Source: Govania unica (lineage in GTDB: Bacteria; Pseudomonadota; Alphaproteobacteria; Sphingomonadales; Govanellaceae). Taken from it: a stretch of DNA of 64,000 nucleotides. Made by a program: the position numbers and the translations under genes. Shown here in pieces: positions 25,228-34,866 of the stretch. Each line of letters begins with the position of its first letter. The first letter of the stretch is position 1. The notes under the pieces were generated by a model. The model saw only the letters and a list, made by a program, of their open reading frames with translations, had not been told where the DNA came from and did no database searches. Location: assembly GCF_027920805.1 (NCBI RefSeq), contig NZ_JANWOI010000003.1:186001-250000 (forward strand), in the 5' to 3' direction.

Positions 25228-26664
25228 ATGGCGTGTCGTCGGACGGAACAGGGGGGGCCTGACCGTGCGGTTGTAGTTCGTGGTGGCAGTGCGGCAGAGC
25301 GCCGCGAAATCGCCGACGCCCTTCAGGCGCTAGCTTTTGACGTGGTGTCAAGCGATGCGCCGCTCACGGTCGATATTCAGCCCTCGGATGACAGCCTGGT
25401 CTTTGCCGAGGCCATTGATTGGCAAGCCTTCGCGGATGGGATGCTGACATCCGGGACGACGTCCGGGGCGGCTTTTTTACTGGTCAATCTCGATCAATTT
25501 CAGCGTCTCCGCACCATGCTTGGCCATGTCGTGACGGAAGCCCTGGTGCGTGAGATTGCCGATCGCTTGCAGGCGGCGCTGTTGGATCATCCGGGCGCAC
25601 GTTTCCTACATATGGGCGGGGATGAGTTCGCTCTCCTGTTGCCGGGCATGACCGAGACCGAGGCGGTGTCGCAGTTTGCCAACAGCCTGTTGCAACTGGT
25701 AACCCATCCCTATGGCGATGTCGCCCCGCAAGCCTATGTCACGGCGCGGATTGGCGTTGTGTTTTATCCGCAGGACGCGACCGACATCGAAAGCCTGGTG
25801 CAGCATGCATCGGCAATCGTGCATCATGAATCGCGTCATGGTCGCAACAATGTGCATTTTTATGCGCGGGGCGCCGCCATGCGGGCGACCGAGCGCTTCC
25901 AGCTTGAGGCTGAACTCCATCACGCCATCCGTAATGGCGAGCTTGAGGTTCATTATCAGCCGCAACTGTCCTTTACCAACGGCAAGATCATCGGGGCTGA
26001 GGCGCTGGTGCGCTGGCGGCGGCCGGGCTTTGGCACGGTGCCGGCCGAAGTGTTCGTGGCCTTGGCCGAGGATCTGGGGCTCATTGCTGAGCTTGGCACC
26101 TGGGTGCTCACCACAGCGGCGGTGGAATGTCGCACCTGGCAAAGAACGGGGCAGGTGCCGATCCGGGTCTCCATCAATATTTCAAGCTATCAGTTTCGTC
26201 GCCTCGACATGGTGGCGGTGGTCAAGACGGCTCTGGCAGACACCGGGCTTGATCCCGACTGCCTGACGCTTGAGGTGACCGAAAGTCTGGTCTTGACGGA
26301 CATTGAGCAGACGCTAGTCAGTCTGAAGCAATTGCGGGCCATGGGCATCCATGTGGTGCTTGATGATTTCGGCACCGGCTATTCGTCTTTGAGCTATTTG
26401 AAAACGCTGGCGCTCGATGGGCTCAAGCTTGATCGCTCCTTCATTACCGGGCTGCCGGACAGCCGTGGCGATTGTGCGGTGATCGAAGCCGTGCTGCATA
26501 TGGCGCGGGCGCTTCATCTGTCGGTGACGGCAGAAGGTGTGGAGACCGAAGTGCAACGCAGCTGTCTCGCCCGACTCGGCTGCGATTTTTATCAGGGCTA
26601 TCTCGCCTCCCAGGCTCTGCCAGCACCTGAATTCATCAAGTTGCTGTCGGCACGGGCGGCCTGA
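25228..26664 (+). CDS. GGDEF-EAL cyclic di-GMP protein
   Basis: A 478-residue cytosolic protein with no membrane segment. Residues about 60-225 form a GGDEF domain with an intact HMGGDEFALLLPG active site, and about 235-475 an EAL domain with EALVRWRRPG, NISSYQF, LEVTESLVL, DDFGTGYSSLSYLK, LKLDRSFI and TAEGVET, all of which retain the metal and catalytic residues. It could make, degrade or do both to c-di-GMP. The N-terminal 60 residues match no domain I recognise. AAGGA precedes the ATG by six bases. The divergent neighbour is a flagellar-tail-like gene. Confidence 0.94.
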   Translation: MACRRTEQGGPDRAVVVRGGSAAERREIADALQALAFDVVSSDAPLTVDIQPSDDSLVFAEAIDWQAFADGMLTSGTTSGAAFLLVNLDQFQRLRTMLGHVVTEALVREIADRLQAALLDHPGARFLHMGGDEFALLLPGMTETEAVSQFANSLLQLVTHPYGDVAPQAYVTARIGVVFYPQDATDIESLVQHASAIVHHESRHGRNNVHFYARGAAMRATERFQLEAELHHAIRNGELEVHYQPQLSFTNGKIIGAEALVRWRRPGFGTVPAEVFVALAEDLGLIAELGTWVLTTAAVECRTWQRTGQVPIRVSINISSYQFRRLDMVAVVKTALADTGLDPDCLTLEVTESLVLTDIEQTLVSLKQLRAMGIHVVLDDFGTGYSSLSYLKTLALDGLKLDRSFITGLPDSRGDCAVIEAVLHMARALHLSVTAEGVETEVQRSCLARLGCDFYQGYLASQALPAPEFIKLLSARAA

Positions 26665-26683
26665 TCTCGGACATTTCCGGGAG

Positions 26684-27439
26684 TTAGGCGAGCACTTGTC
26701 CGTCGTCGGCGGTCATGACGGCGCCGGTGATGTAGGAGCTTTCCCGGGACGCGAGCAACAACAACAGACCATCAAGGTCGTCCTCTTTCCCGAGACGACG
26801 GCGGGGAAATCTATTGATCAGTTTTTCCCCGGCCGGACTGTTGAAGAACGCATCATTCATTTCGGTGCGGATATAACCGGGACAGATCGCGTTCACATTG
26901 ATGTCAAAGCGCGCCCATTCCAGAGCCATGCATTTGGTCATGTGGGCAACGGCCGCTTTTGAAACGCAATAGACCGAGGTGCCGCCCAGAACCTTCAGGG
27001 CACCGATGGAGGCGATATTGATGATACGCCCCCCATCTCCCTTGGCGATCATGCTGCGTGCAGCTGCCTGGGCCAGGAAATAAACACCTTTGACATTGGT
27101 ATCCATGAGGCCGTCGTAATCTTCTTCGGTATGGTCGAGGATTGATTTATTGACGGCCACCCCGGAATTGTTGACCAGAATCCAGATCGGCCCCAGCGCC
27201 TGTTCAGCCGCCTCGATTGCAGCCGGGAAGGAGGCGACGTCCATCATGTCGAGCTGCAGGGGATGAGCCCGGCCGCCTGCCGCCCTGATTTCCGCGGCCA
27301 GCGCTTCGAGTCGGTCCATGCGCCGTCCTGAAATCACCACAGCAGCACCGGCCGCGGACAGAACCCGGGCAAACTGGCGGCCAAGTCCGCTGGTGGCACC
27401 CGTGACGAAAGCTGTTTTACCGCTGAGGTCGAAAGACAT
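26684..27439 (-). CDS. Short-chain dehydrogenase/reductase, classical
   Basis: A 251-residue SDR with TGATSGLGRQFARVL for the dinucleotide, the arginine-rich VVISGRRMDRLE that favours NADP, LVNNSGVAVNKS (an unusual NNSG in place of NNAG), NIASIGALKVLGG for the catalytic Ser, YCVSKAAVAHMTK for the Tyr-Lys pair, and PGYIRTEMND. AGGAG lies upstream of the chosen ATG; an earlier in-frame start 17 codons up is unsupported. It converges with the GGDEF-EAL gene and is divergent from the FrnE-like gene. Substrate unknown. Confidence 0.9.
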   Translation of the reverse strand: MSFDLSGKTAFVTGATSGLGRQFARVLSAAGAAVVISGRRMDRLEALAAEIRAAGGRAHPLQLDMMDVASFPAAIEAAEQALGPIWILVNNSGVAVNKSILDHTEEDYDGLMDTNVKGVYFLAQAAARSMIAKGDGGRIINIASIGALKVLGGTSVYCVSKAAVAHMTKCMALEWARFDINVNAICPGYIRTEMNDAFFNSPAGEKLINRFPRRRLGKEDDLDGLLLLLASRESSYITGAVMTADDGQVLA

Positions 27440-27624
27440 GACGGGGCTCCTGTGATGGGGCTGCGATGATAGTGCTTGTTTTCTTATCATCTTTCCAATT
27501 TGACCTAGCAGATTTTGCGGCTAAATTAAAGCGAACGTTTGAATTAAATTAGATCAGTTGCATGTAGCGCAGAGTGTTGGCCGCTCGGCTAACTCTTGCT
27601 AGACTGACGGCAACGGAGGCGATC

Positions 27625-28263
27625 ATGCAAATCGACATTTTTTCGGACACAGTTTGTCCCTGGTGCTACGTCGGCAAACGCCGCTTTGAGGCGGCTTTGG
27701 CGGAACGTCCGGATCTTAAGCCATCGATCGTATGGCATCCGTTCGAGCTCAATCCCGATATGGCGGATGAGGGCATGGACCGCGATGAATTCTTCACCCA
27801 GAGATTCGGCAGCACGGAAAAGATCGAAGCGGCTCATGTGACGCTGCGGAGCCTTGGTGAGGGGCTCGGTATTCCGTTCGACTTTGAAAAATGCACCCGC
27901 ATGCCCAATACCGCGCGCAGCCATGCCCTGATTTTCTGGGCGCAGCAGCAGGGTTTGGCCAATGCTGCGGTGGAGGCGCTGTTCAAGGCTTATTTCGTGG
28001 AGGGCCGGGATACCGGCGATCACGAGGTGCTGGCCGACGTGGCGGCCTCGATCGGGCTCGACCGCGAACTGGTGGCGGCACGGCTTGAGAGTGACTATGA
28101 CCTTGAAGCCATTCGGGCGGTGTCGCGGCGGGCGCGGGATCTTGGGCTTTCGGGCGTGCCTTGTTTCATTATCAACCGGAAACATGCGATCGTCGGCGCG
28201 CAGGAGCCGGAGATCTTTCTTGATCTTTTCGTGCGGGCCGAGGACGAGGAATCCGCGGCCTGA
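27625..28263 (+). CDS. DsbA-family FrnE-like oxidoreductase
   Basis: A 212-residue thioredoxin-fold protein beginning IDIFSDTVCPWCYVGKRRFE, with the active-site CPWC near residue 12. The helical insertion and the C-terminal GVPCFIINRKHAIVGAQEPE with its cis-Pro loop fit the FrnE/2-hydroxychromene-2-carboxylate isomerase-like group. No signal peptide is present, so it acts in the cytoplasm, probably in thiol redox or stress protection. A longer frame upstream lacks a ribosome site; GGAGG sits before this ATG. Confidence 0.9.
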   Translation: MQIDIFSDTVCPWCYVGKRRFEAALAERPDLKPSIVWHPFELNPDMADEGMDRDEFFTQRFGSTEKIEAAHVTLRSLGEGLGIPFDFEKCTRMPNTARSHALIFWAQQQGLANAAVEALFKAYFVEGRDTGDHEVLADVAASIGLDRELVAARLESDYDLEAIRAVSRRARDLGLSGVPCFIINRKHAIVGAQEPEIFLDLFVRAEDEESAA

Positions 28264-28283
28264 GGCCGAGGGAGGCGTCACGG

Positions 28284-28311
28284 TTGACTTCCAGCGGTCG
28301 AAGGGTATAGT
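28284..28311 (+). promoter_or_regulatory. Sigma-70-type promoter of rpsD
   Basis: TTGACT (28284-28289) and TATAGT (28306-28311) are separated by 16 bases; each matches the consensus at five of six positions. This is the strongest housekeeping promoter I see in the window and would give a leader of about 97 bases before the rpsD ATG. Confidence 0.6.
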
Positions 28312-28414
28312 GCGCCGGTTCGCGAATGGGTGAAAAACCCGCGCAGGCTGTTCCTTTGTCGGATCGGGTCTGTGGCGCTTACGTTCATTGCAACCATAAG
28401 CAAGCGGTTCGAAT

Positions 28415-29032
28415 ATGACCAAACGTCTTCAATCTAAGTATAAACTTGATCGCCGCATGGGCGAGAACATCTGGGGTCGCGCCAAGAGCCCAGTGAACAA
28501 CCGTGAATACGGCCCGGGCCAGCATGGCCAGCGTCGTAAGGGCAAAGTCTCGGATTATGGCATTCAGCTCCGCGCTAAGCAGAAGCTGAAGGGCTATTAT
28601 GCCAACATCACCGAGCGTCAGTTCCGCAACATCTATGCCGAAGCTTCGCGTATGCGCGGCGCTACCGGTGAAAGCCTGGTCGGTCTGCTGGAGCGTCGTC
28701 TGGACGCTCTCGTCTATCGCGCCAAGTTCGTGCCGACCATCTTCGCTGCCCGTCAGTTCGTCAGCCACGGCCATGTGCTGGTCAATGGCAAGCGCGTCAA
28801 CATCCCGAGCTATCGGGTGAAGCCGGGTGACGTGGTTGAAGTCCGCGAAAAGGCCAAAAACATGGCTCTGGTTCTCGAAGCTGTCTCCTCAGGCGAGCGC
28901 GAGATCCCGGATTATCTCGAAATCGACAGCAAGGGCATGAAAGTGACCTTCGTGCGCGTTCCGGCTCTGGCTGATATTCCTTATCCGGTTCAAATGGAAC
29001 CGAATCTGGTCATCGAATTCTACTCGCGTTAA
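28415..29032 (+). CDS. rpsD: 30S ribosomal protein S4
   Basis: S4 is a primary 16S rRNA-binding protein. The 205-residue sequence starts [20 protein letters not shown], the alphaproteobacterial form without the zinc cysteines, and contains the S4 RNA-binding domain ([40 protein letters not shown]). It ends in LVIEFYSR as usual. The gene is monocistronic here: a good promoter stands before it and an intrinsic terminator follows. Codons look highly biased, as expected for a highly expressed gene. Confidence 0.99.
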   Translation: MTKRLQSKYKLDRRMGENIWGRAKSPVNNREYGPGQHGQRRKGKVSDYGIQLRAKQKLKGYYANITERQFRNIYAEASRMRGATGESLVGLLERRLDALVYRAKFVPTIFAARQFVSHGHVLVNGKRVNIPSYRVKPGDVVEVREKAKNMALVLEAVSSGEREIPDYLEIDSKGMKVTFVRVPALADIPYPVQMEPNLVIEFYSR

Positions 29033-29055
29033 TCGACGCGACAGCGAATTCCTAC

Positions 29056-29086
29056 AAACGGCCGTCCTTCGGGGCGGCCGTTTTGC
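29056..29086 (+). terminator. Intrinsic terminator after rpsD
   Basis: AAACGGCCG at the left pairs with CGGCCGTTT at the right around a UUCG-type loop, with a TTTTG tract after the stem. It starts 23 bases after the rpsD stop. Confidence 0.8.
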
Positions 29087-29212
29087 TTTGTGCTTTGCCG
29101 GTCAAATTTCTGGGCCTTTAGAACAGACGCTGCAAATCTAGGGAACTCTGATAGAATGGTAAGGTTGCTTTTCCGGCTACTCATTCCATTCCTGCAGAGA
29201 TCGGAGAGGAAA

Positions 29213-29938
29213 ATGAAGCGTCTTTTGATGACAGTAGCGTTGCTTGTGGCAGGTGTTGGCCTTGTGGCCATGGCGCCGTCGGAGGCCCGGGCAACGACGA
29301 TTTATACCAATGTCAGTGTCAATATGTGGGCTGGTCCATCACCGGACTACCCGCGCGTCACCCGGCTTCCGGCTGGGGCCGCGGTGCAGGTCTTCGGCTG
29401 TCTTGATGACTGGTATTGGTGCGACGTAGGCTGGCGCGGCCAGCGCGGTTGGGTGACCGCTGCTAATCTTTATGGGCGCTATGGTGGCAACTCGGTATAT
29501 GTCAGCCAGTATGGGCCAAGGTTTGGGCTGGGAATTGTACTGTACAACGCTGGCAGTTATTGGGATCGAAATTACCGCAATCGTTATAGCTGGTATCGCG
29601 ATCGCGATCGCTGGGTCAATTACCGTCCACAACACCGCCCTGGCATCAACCGGCCCAGCAATTCTCATCGTCCGGAGATGAACCGCCCCGGCTATGATCG
29701 ACCCGGCTATGACCGCCCGGATATGAACCGCCCCGGATCAAGCCGTCCTGAGGCCAGTCGGCCCAGCAGTCCCCGGCCAGACGTCAGCAGGCCAGAGCCG
29801 AGCCGGCCGCCTCAAATGAACCGTCCTGGCTCCGATCGTCCTGGCTTCGATCGTCCTGGCTCTGATCGTCCGAGTGGTCCTGGTGGCGGTCGCCCCGGTG
29901 AGCAGGGTGGCCAAGGCGGAGGAGATCGTAGGGGATAG
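29213..29938 (+). CDS. Secreted SH3-domain protein with Pro/Arg-rich repeat tail
   Basis: A 241-residue exported protein. A signal peptide ends at SEARA near residue 28, then comes a bacterial SH3 domain (SVNMWAGPSPDYPRVTRLPA, WCDVGWRGQRGWVTAANLYG) with two cysteines in VFGCLDDWYWCDVGW. From about residue 125 the sequence is rich in Tyr/Arg, then becomes a low-complexity tail of NRPG, DRPG, SRPE and similar four- to five-residue repeats ending in Gly/Arg. The SH3 part probably binds peptidoglycan. The ATG has GGAGAGGA upstream; an in-frame extension upstream is not supported. Confidence 0.8.
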   Translation: MKRLLMTVALLVAGVGLVAMAPSEARATTIYTNVSVNMWAGPSPDYPRVTRLPAGAAVQVFGCLDDWYWCDVGWRGQRGWVTAANLYGRYGGNSVYVSQYGPRFGLGIVLYNAGSYWDRNYRNRYSWYRDRDRWVNYRPQHRPGINRPSNSHRPEMNRPGYDRPGYDRPDMNRPGSSRPEASRPSSPRPDVSRPEPSRPPQMNRPGSDRPGFDRPGSDRPSGPGGGRPGEQGGQGGGDRRG

Positions 29939-29975
29939 GGCAGAAGCTTCCCCTACAATTCCCGTATGATATAAA

Positions 29976-30000
29976 AAGGCCGCTCTTATCGAGCGGCCTT
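29976..30000. terminator. Bidirectional intrinsic terminator between the SH3 gene and grxD
   Basis: AAGGCCGCTC and GAGCGGCCTT form a perfect ten-base stem around TTATC, with A-rich sequence on the left and T-containing sequence on the right. It lies between convergent genes and can serve both. Confidence 0.8.
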
Positions 30001-30051
30001 CTGTATCCGGGCATGATCCCTGTCGCTTACTCGACACTGATCTCTTGTCGA

Positions 30052-30387
30052 TTACTCGACGTTGATCTTGATGCCTTTTTGTTCGAACATTTCGGCGAGT
30101 TCGCCGGATGCGGCCATTTCGCGGATGATATCGCAGCCGCCGATGAACTCACCCTTCACATAAAGCTGCGGGATGGTCGGCCAGTTCGAGTAATCCTTGA
30201 TGCCCTGACGCAGGGTGGTGTCCTGCAGGATGTCGAAGCCCTTGTAGGCGACACCAAAATAATCGAGCACCTCGACCACGGAGGCCGAGAATCCGCACTG
30301 CGGAAACATCGGCGTGCCTTTCATGAAAAGCACCACGTCATTGCTTTTGAGGTCTGATTCAATACGGTCGAAAATCGGGGTATTCAT
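30052..30387 (-). CDS. grxD: Monothiol glutaredoxin (Grx4/GrxD)
   Basis: A 111-residue CGFS-type glutaredoxin: FMKGTPMFPQCGFSASVVE carries the single-cysteine active site, followed by NWPTIPQLYVKGEFIGGCDI, the glutathione-binding loops. Such proteins hold a bridging 2Fe-2S cluster with glutathione and with BolA partners, acting in iron-sulfur delivery and iron sensing. The adjacent upstream gene is a BolA protein, and the two are very probably cotranscribed. The pair lies after purL in a common alphaproteobacterial arrangement. Confidence 0.97.
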   Translation of the reverse strand: MNTPIFDRIESDLKSNDVVLFMKGTPMFPQCGFSASVVEVLDYFGVAYKGFDILQDTTLRQGIKDYSNWPTIPQLYVKGEFIGGCDIIREMAASGELAEMFEQKGIKINVE

Positions 30388-30435
30388 GAAAAAAATCCTT
30401 AATTTCCATCACTTGCCCACAAATACGGGGCAGAG

Positions 30436-30675
30436 TCACACCGTTTCCGGCACCGAAGTCTGAAGGGCGAGGGCATGAAGCTCTCCCCCCATTTTGCCCC
30501 TGAGGGCATCATATACGATCTGATGTTGCTGCACGCGGCTTTTGCCCACGAACTGAGCGGACACCACATGGGCGGCATAATGGTCGCCGTCACCGCGCAG
30601 ATCCTCAATGCTGACCTTGGCGTCGGGGATCGATTCCTTGATCAGACGCTCGATATCCTCGGCTTGCATGGGCAT
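30436..30675 (-). CDS. BolA-family protein (IbaG/BolA2 type)
   Basis: A 79-residue single-domain BolA protein with DIERLIKESIPDAKVSIEDL, the GDGDHYAAHVVS loop and KSRVQQHQIVYDALRGKMGG, the family signature containing the conserved His. It partners the monothiol glutaredoxin encoded 49 bases downstream in binding an iron-sulfur cluster. AAGGAG stands nine bases before the ATG used. It follows purL on the same strand with a 30-base gap. Confidence 0.95.
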   Translation of the reverse strand: MPMQAEDIERLIKESIPDAKVSIEDLRGDGDHYAAHVVSAQFVGKSRVQQHQIVYDALRGKMGGELHALALQTSVPETV

Positions 30676-30705
30676 CTTACGGTACTCCTTATGACAACTC
30701 GAACG

Positions 30706-32934
30706 TTATTCACCGCTCATATAGGTTGGCATCCATCCTTCATGGACGGCGCCGATATCCTTCAATGATATGGTGCCGTGATTGGCAACTGTCAATTCCG
30801 CACCACCAATACGGCCGATGACCATGACCGGAGCTCCGGCCCCGTTCGCCGCCACTTTGAAGGCGGGGAGGTCGGCATCGCGGATTTCAAGCACATAGCG
30901 GGCCTGATCCTCGCCAAAGAACCAGCCATGAGCCGGGAGGTCGGCTGGACCGGCATCAAGGCTTGCGCCGCGTTTGCCAGCAAGCGCCATGTCGGCCACG
31001 GCGACCAGAAGCCCGCCGTCAGAGATGTCATGGGCGGCCTGAACGCGACCGGCGAGGATTTCGCCGCGCACGAAATCGCCATTGCGGCGTTCGGCCACAA
31101 GGTCGATGGCTGGCGGTGCGCCTTCTTCGCGGCCGCAGATGTCGCGGAGATAGAGGGTCGAGCCAAGATTGCCCTTGGTGTCACCGACCAGAACAAGGAC
31201 GTTGTCGTCTTCCTTGAGCGCGATTGTGGTGGCCTTGTCGATATCCTGAATGAGGCCGACGCCGCCAATGGCCGGGGTCGGCTGCACGCCGGTGCCGTTG
31301 GTTTCGTTGTAGAGCGACACGTTGCCCGAGACCACAGGGTAATCCAGTGCCTTGCAGGCCTCGGAAATGCCTTCGATGCAGCCCACGAACTGGCCCATGA
31401 TGTGCGGGCGCTGCGGGTTGCCGAAATTCATGCAGTCGGTGATGGCGAGCGGCGTGGCCCCTGTGGCGGTGATGTTGCGCCAGGTCTCGATCACGGCCTG
31501 AGCGCCGCCGCGCTTGGGGTCGGCCTCGCAATAGCGCGGCGTGCAGTCGGTGGTGACGGCAAGGCCCTTCTGGGTGCCATGGACCCGGACCATGGCGGCA
31601 TCGCCGCCCGGGCGGATCACGGTGTCGCCCATGACCATATGGTCATACTGTTCCCAGATCCAACGCTTGGAGGCGAGATCCGGCGTGCCCATAAGCTTTT
31701 CAAGCGCGCGCATGGTGGGCAGCGGCGCATTCACGTCGCTGGCCGGGATTTCGGCGCGTTCCGGCGTCGGGACCCAGGGGCGTTCATACATCGGGGCATC
31801 GTCAGCGAGCGGAGCCAGCGGAATATCGGCCACCGTCTTGCCCTGATGCTTCAGCACCAGATGGCCGGTGTCGGTGATGGTGCCGATGATGGCGAAATCG
31901 AGGTCCCATTTCTTGAAGATGGCCTGCGCCTTGGCTTCGGAGCCCGGCTTCAGCACCATGAGCATGCGTTCCTGGCTTTCGGACAGCATCATCTCATAGG
32001 CGGTCATATGGGTTTCGCGTTGCGGTACATGGTCGAGATCAAGCTCAAGTCCGACGCCGCCCTTTGAGGCCATTTCAACCGAAGATGAGGTGAGGCCAGC
32101 CGCGCCCATGTCCTGGATGGCGACAATGGCGTCGGATTCCATCAGCTCAAGGCAGGCTTCGATCAGCAGTTTTTCGGTGAAGGGGTCGCCAACCTGCACG
32201 GTCGGGCGCTTTTCCTCCGAATCCTCGGTGAATTCAGCCGAGGCCATGGTCGCGCCATGGATGCCGTCACGGCCGGTTTTCGAGCCCACATAAACGACCG
32301 GATTGCCGATCCCCGCAGCGGCCGAATAGAAGATCTTGTCGGTTTTGGCCAGACCGACGGTCATGGCGTTCACCAGGATATTGCCGTTATAGGACGAGTG
32401 GAAAATACATTCCCCGCCCACCGTCGGCACGCCGACGCAGTTGCCATAGCCGCCGATCCCAGCGACCACGCCCGACACCAGATGGCGGGTTTTCGCATGG
32501 TCAGGGCTGCCGAAGCGCAACGCATTGAGGTTGGCCACCGGCCGCGCGCCCATGGTGAACACGTCGCGCAAAATGCCGCCAACGCCGGTCGCAGCGCCCT
32601 GATAGGGCTCGATATAGGACGGGTGATTGTGGCTTTCCATCTTGAAGATGGCGGCCATGCCGTCGCCGATGTCGATGACCCCGGCGTTTTCGCCCGGTCC
32701 CTGAATGACCCAGGGGGCCTTGGTCGGAAGGGTCTTGAGCCAGACGCGGGACGATTTATAGGAGCAATGCTCGCTCCACATGACCGAGAAAATGCCAAGC
32801 TCGGTCATGTTCGGCGTCCGCCCCATGGCATGGAGAACGCGCTCATATTCCTCGGGAGTGAAGCCATGTTCGGCGACGATCTCCGGGGTGATTTCGATAT
32901 CGTTGATATCCTGGCGCATGGCGGGTTTAGTCAT
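30706..32934 (-). CDS. purL: Phosphoribosylformylglycinamidine synthase subunit PurL
   Basis: The large catalytic subunit (about 742 residues) of the three-part FGAM synthase. It converts FGAR plus ATP and ammonia to FGAM. Typical small-type PurL features are [54 protein letters not shown] and the C-terminal [12 protein letters not shown]. It works with PurS and PurQ encoded just upstream on the same strand. A TTG four codons earlier is in frame, but the ATG is preferred. A dispersed repeat separates it from purQ. Confidence 0.98.
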   Translation of the reverse strand: MTKPAMRQDINDIEITPEIVAEHGFTPEEYERVLHAMGRTPNMTELGIFSVMWSEHCSYKSSRVWLKTLPTKAPWVIQGPGENAGVIDIGDGMAAIFKMESHNHPSYIEPYQGAATGVGGILRDVFTMGARPVANLNALRFGSPDHAKTRHLVSGVVAGIGGYGNCVGVPTVGGECIFHSSYNGNILVNAMTVGLAKTDKIFYSAAAGIGNPVVYVGSKTGRDGIHGATMASAEFTEDSEEKRPTVQVGDPFTEKLLIEACLELMESDAIVAIQDMGAAGLTSSSVEMASKGGVGLELDLDHVPQRETHMTAYEMMLSESQERMLMVLKPGSEAKAQAIFKKWDLDFAIIGTITDTGHLVLKHQGKTVADIPLAPLADDAPMYERPWVPTPERAEIPASDVNAPLPTMRALEKLMGTPDLASKRWIWEQYDHMVMGDTVIRPGGDAAMVRVHGTQKGLAVTTDCTPRYCEADPKRGGAQAVIETWRNITATGATPLAITDCMNFGNPQRPHIMGQFVGCIEGISEACKALDYPVVSGNVSLYNETNGTGVQPTPAIGGVGLIQDIDKATTIALKEDDNVLVLVGDTKGNLGSTLYLRDICGREEGAPPAIDLVAERRNGDFVRGEILAGRVQAAHDISDGGLLVAVADMALAGKRGASLDAGPADLPAHGWFFGEDQARYVLEIRDADLPAFKVAANGAGAPVMVIGRIGGAELTVANHGTISLKDIGAVHEGWMPTYMSGE

Positions 32935-32960
32935 GATGGATCCCAAACTCTATTGCTCTG

Positions 32961-33061
32961 TCATGACCGGGCCTTGACCCGGTATCCATCCCGCCGCCGC
33001 GTACCCGGCCGCTGCCGGTTGACGCCTGGATTGCCGGGGTTGCCCGACAATGACGGCTGAG
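32961..33061. repeat. Mosaic of degenerate palindromic repeats between purQ and purL
   Basis: TCATGACCGGG...CCGGTATCCA (32961-32988) has the same outer ends as the other intergenic repeats in this window but a different stem. A second, decayed unit with ATTGCCGGGG and GACAATGAC follows at about 33029-33056. It lies inside the purine transcript. Confidence 0.6.
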
Positions 33062-33095
33062 AGGAGGACGATCGTCACAGTCGCCCCTGAATGCC

Positions 33096-33785
33096 CTAAT
33101 TGAGGGCGTTCAGAATGCTTTCAAAGAAATTGCGTCCGTCGGTGCCGCCCAGGGCGGGTTCGATCAGGCGCTCCGGATGCGGCATCATGCCAAGCACGTT
33201 GCCGCGTTTGTTGATAATCCCGGCGATGTTGCCGCGCGAGCCATTGGGGTTCGCCTCCGGCGTGATCGCGCCCTTGCTGTCGCAATAGCGGAACAGCACC
33301 TGGCCGTCGCCTTCAAGGCGGGACATGGTCTCGCCATCGGCGAAATAATTGCCGTCATGATGGGCGACCGGAATGCGGATCACCTGGCCACGGGAATATT
33401 TGTTGGTGAAGCTCGTGTCGGCGCGTTCGACGCGCAGATGCACGTCGCGGCAGACGAATTGCAGGCCGGCGTTGCGCATCAGCGCCCCCGGCAGCAATCC
33501 GGCTTCGGTCAGGACCTGAAAGCCGTTGCAGATGCCAACCACCGGAACCCCGGCTTCGGCGCGCTTGATGACTTCGGCCATGATTGGGGAGCGGGCGGCC
33601 ATGGCGCCTGCGCGCAGGTAATCGCCAAAGGAAAAGCCGCCGGGCAGGGCGATGAAGTCCACATCCGGCAATTCGGCGTTGCCGTGCCAGACACTGACCG
33701 GACGCTGGCCGGTGATTTTCTCAAGCGCCACGATCATGTCGCGGTCGCAGTTCGAAGCGGGGAAGGTGATGACGGCGCTTTTCAT
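33096..33785 (-). CDS. purQ: Phosphoribosylformylglycinamidine synthase subunit PurQ (glutaminase)
   Basis: The class I amidotransferase subunit, 229 residues from the ATG chosen. It shows [13 protein letters not shown] at the start, [17 protein letters not shown], the catalytic cysteine in [14 protein letters not shown], and the His-Glu pair in [12 protein letters not shown]. It supplies ammonia to PurL. The frame extends 25 codons further but that stretch overlaps purS. It starts 14 bases after the purS stop, so the two are coupled. Confidence 0.98.
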   Translation of the reverse strand: MKSAVITFPASNCDRDMIVALEKITGQRPVSVWHGNAELPDVDFIALPGGFSFGDYLRAGAMAARSPIMAEVIKRAEAGVPVVGICNGFQVLTEAGLLPGALMRNAGLQFVCRDVHLRVERADTSFTNKYSRGQVIRIPVAHHDGNYFADGETMSRLEGDGQVLFRYCDSKGAITPEANPNGSRGNIAGIINKRGNVLGMMPHPERLIEPALGGTDGRNFFESILNALN

Positions 33786-33799
33786 GCCTTGAGTCCTTA

Positions 33800-34042
33800 T
33801 TACTCCACCAGATCGATGGCGTAATTTTCGATCACCGTATTGGCGAGCAGTTTCTTGCACATCTCTTCGACCGTTGCGCGGGCTTTGGCAGTGTCGCTTT
33901 CGGTCAGATCGAGTTCAATGAATTTGCCTTGGCGGGCGTCGTCGACACCAGAAAATCCAAGCGCTGCAAGGGCATGCTGGATGGCCTTGCCTTGAGGGTC
34001 GAGAACGCCATTTTTCAAAGTAACGTGGATGCGGGCTTTCAC
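33800..34042 (-). CDS. purS: Phosphoribosylformylglycinamidine synthase subunit PurS
   Basis: An 80-residue bridging subunit of the FGAM synthase complex. [20 protein letters not shown], the IELDLTE strand and the C-terminal [16 protein letters not shown] match the family. It lies between purC and purQ in the same orientation. Confidence 0.97.
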   Translation of the reverse strand: MKARIHVTLKNGVLDPQGKAIQHALAALGFSGVDDARQGKFIELDLTESDTAKARATVEEMCKKLLANTVIENYAIDLVE

Positions 34043-34083
34043 AGAGCTACCTTTCCCGAAGGGGGATGGATGATCAGTGCTGC

Positions 34084-34106
34084 GCTGCCGCGGGGGCCGC
34101 GGCAGC
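34084..34106 (-). other. Strong intercistronic hairpin between purC and purS
   Basis: GCTGCCGCGG and CCGCGGCAGC form a perfect ten-base-pair stem around GGG, with further pairing outside (CTGC/GCAG). No T-tract follows on the minus strand, so it is more likely an mRNA-stability or partial-attenuation element than a full terminator. It sits just after the purC stop. Confidence 0.5.
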
Positions 34107-34116
34107 GGCGCAGGGT

Positions 34117-34866
34117 TTACTGGGCTTCGACCTGTTGCGGGTCGATGAAGATACCGAGACGGCGGGCGATTTCCTGATAAGCTTCGGCCACACCGCCAAG
34201 ATCACGGCGGAAACGGTCCTTGTCGAGCTTTTCGTTGGTCTTCGAATCCCACAAGCGGCAGTTGTCCGGGCTGATTTCATCAGCGAGAATGACCTGAAGG
34301 TCGTCTTCGCTGGTGTAATAGCGACCGAACTCAAGCTTGAAATCAACAAGCTTGATGCCGATGCCCGCGAACAGGCCGCACAGCACATCATTGATCCGGA
34401 GCGTCATGCCCATGACTTCATCAAGCTCGCGCGGATTGATCCAGCCCATGGCCGTGATCACGTCCTCGCCGACGATGGGATCCCCCAGTTCGTCATTCTT
34501 ATAGCAGAATTCAACGATGGAGCGCGGCAACGGAGTGCCTTCCTCGACGCCCATGCGCTTGGAGAAGGACCCGGCCGCCACATTGCGGACGATCACTTCA
34601 AGCGGGATAATCTCGACCTGCTTGATCAGCTGCTCACGCATGTTGAGGCGCTTGATGAAGTGAGTCGGGATTGAAAGATCGCCGAGCATCGTCATGATAT
34701 GCTCGGAAATACGGTTGTTGAGTACACCTTTACCGACAATCGTACCTTTTTTCAGATTGTTGAAGGCGGTCGCGTCATCCTTGAAGTACTGTACCAGGGT
34801 CCCGGGTTCGGGCCCTTCAAACAGAATCTTCGCCTTGCCTTCGTAAATCTGCCGCCGGCGGGACAT
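34117..34866 (-). CDS. purC: Phosphoribosylaminoimidazole-succinocarboxamide synthase
   Basis: SAICAR synthetase, about 249 residues. It has [60 protein letters not shown] and DFKLEFGRY, all diagnostic. GAGGG lies eight bases before the ATG chosen; a second in-frame ATG is seven codons upstream. It is the first gene of the purC-purS-purQ-purL run and is divergent from the ATPase zeta subunit gene. Confidence 0.97.
   Translation of the reverse strand: MSRRRQIYEGKAKILFEGPEPGTLVQYFKDDATAFNNLKKGTIVGKGVLNNRISEHIMTMLGDLSIPTHFIKRLNMREQLIKQVEIIPLEVIVRNVAAGSFSKRMGVEEGTPLPRSIVEFCYKNDELGDPIVGEDVITAMGWINPRELDEVMGMTLRINDVLCGLFAGIGIKLVDFKLEFGRYYTSEDDLQVILADEISPDNCRLWDSKTNEKLDKDRFRRDLGGVAEAYQEIARRLGIFIDPQQVEAQ

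Noticed and set aside
28264-28414. Autoregulatory S4-binding leader before rpsD
   Set aside because: A leader of about 97 bases exists, but I see no clear pseudoknot or match to known S4 leader types.
30778-32067. 429-codon open frame on the plus strand
   Set aside because: It is antisense to purL and shows no family motif.
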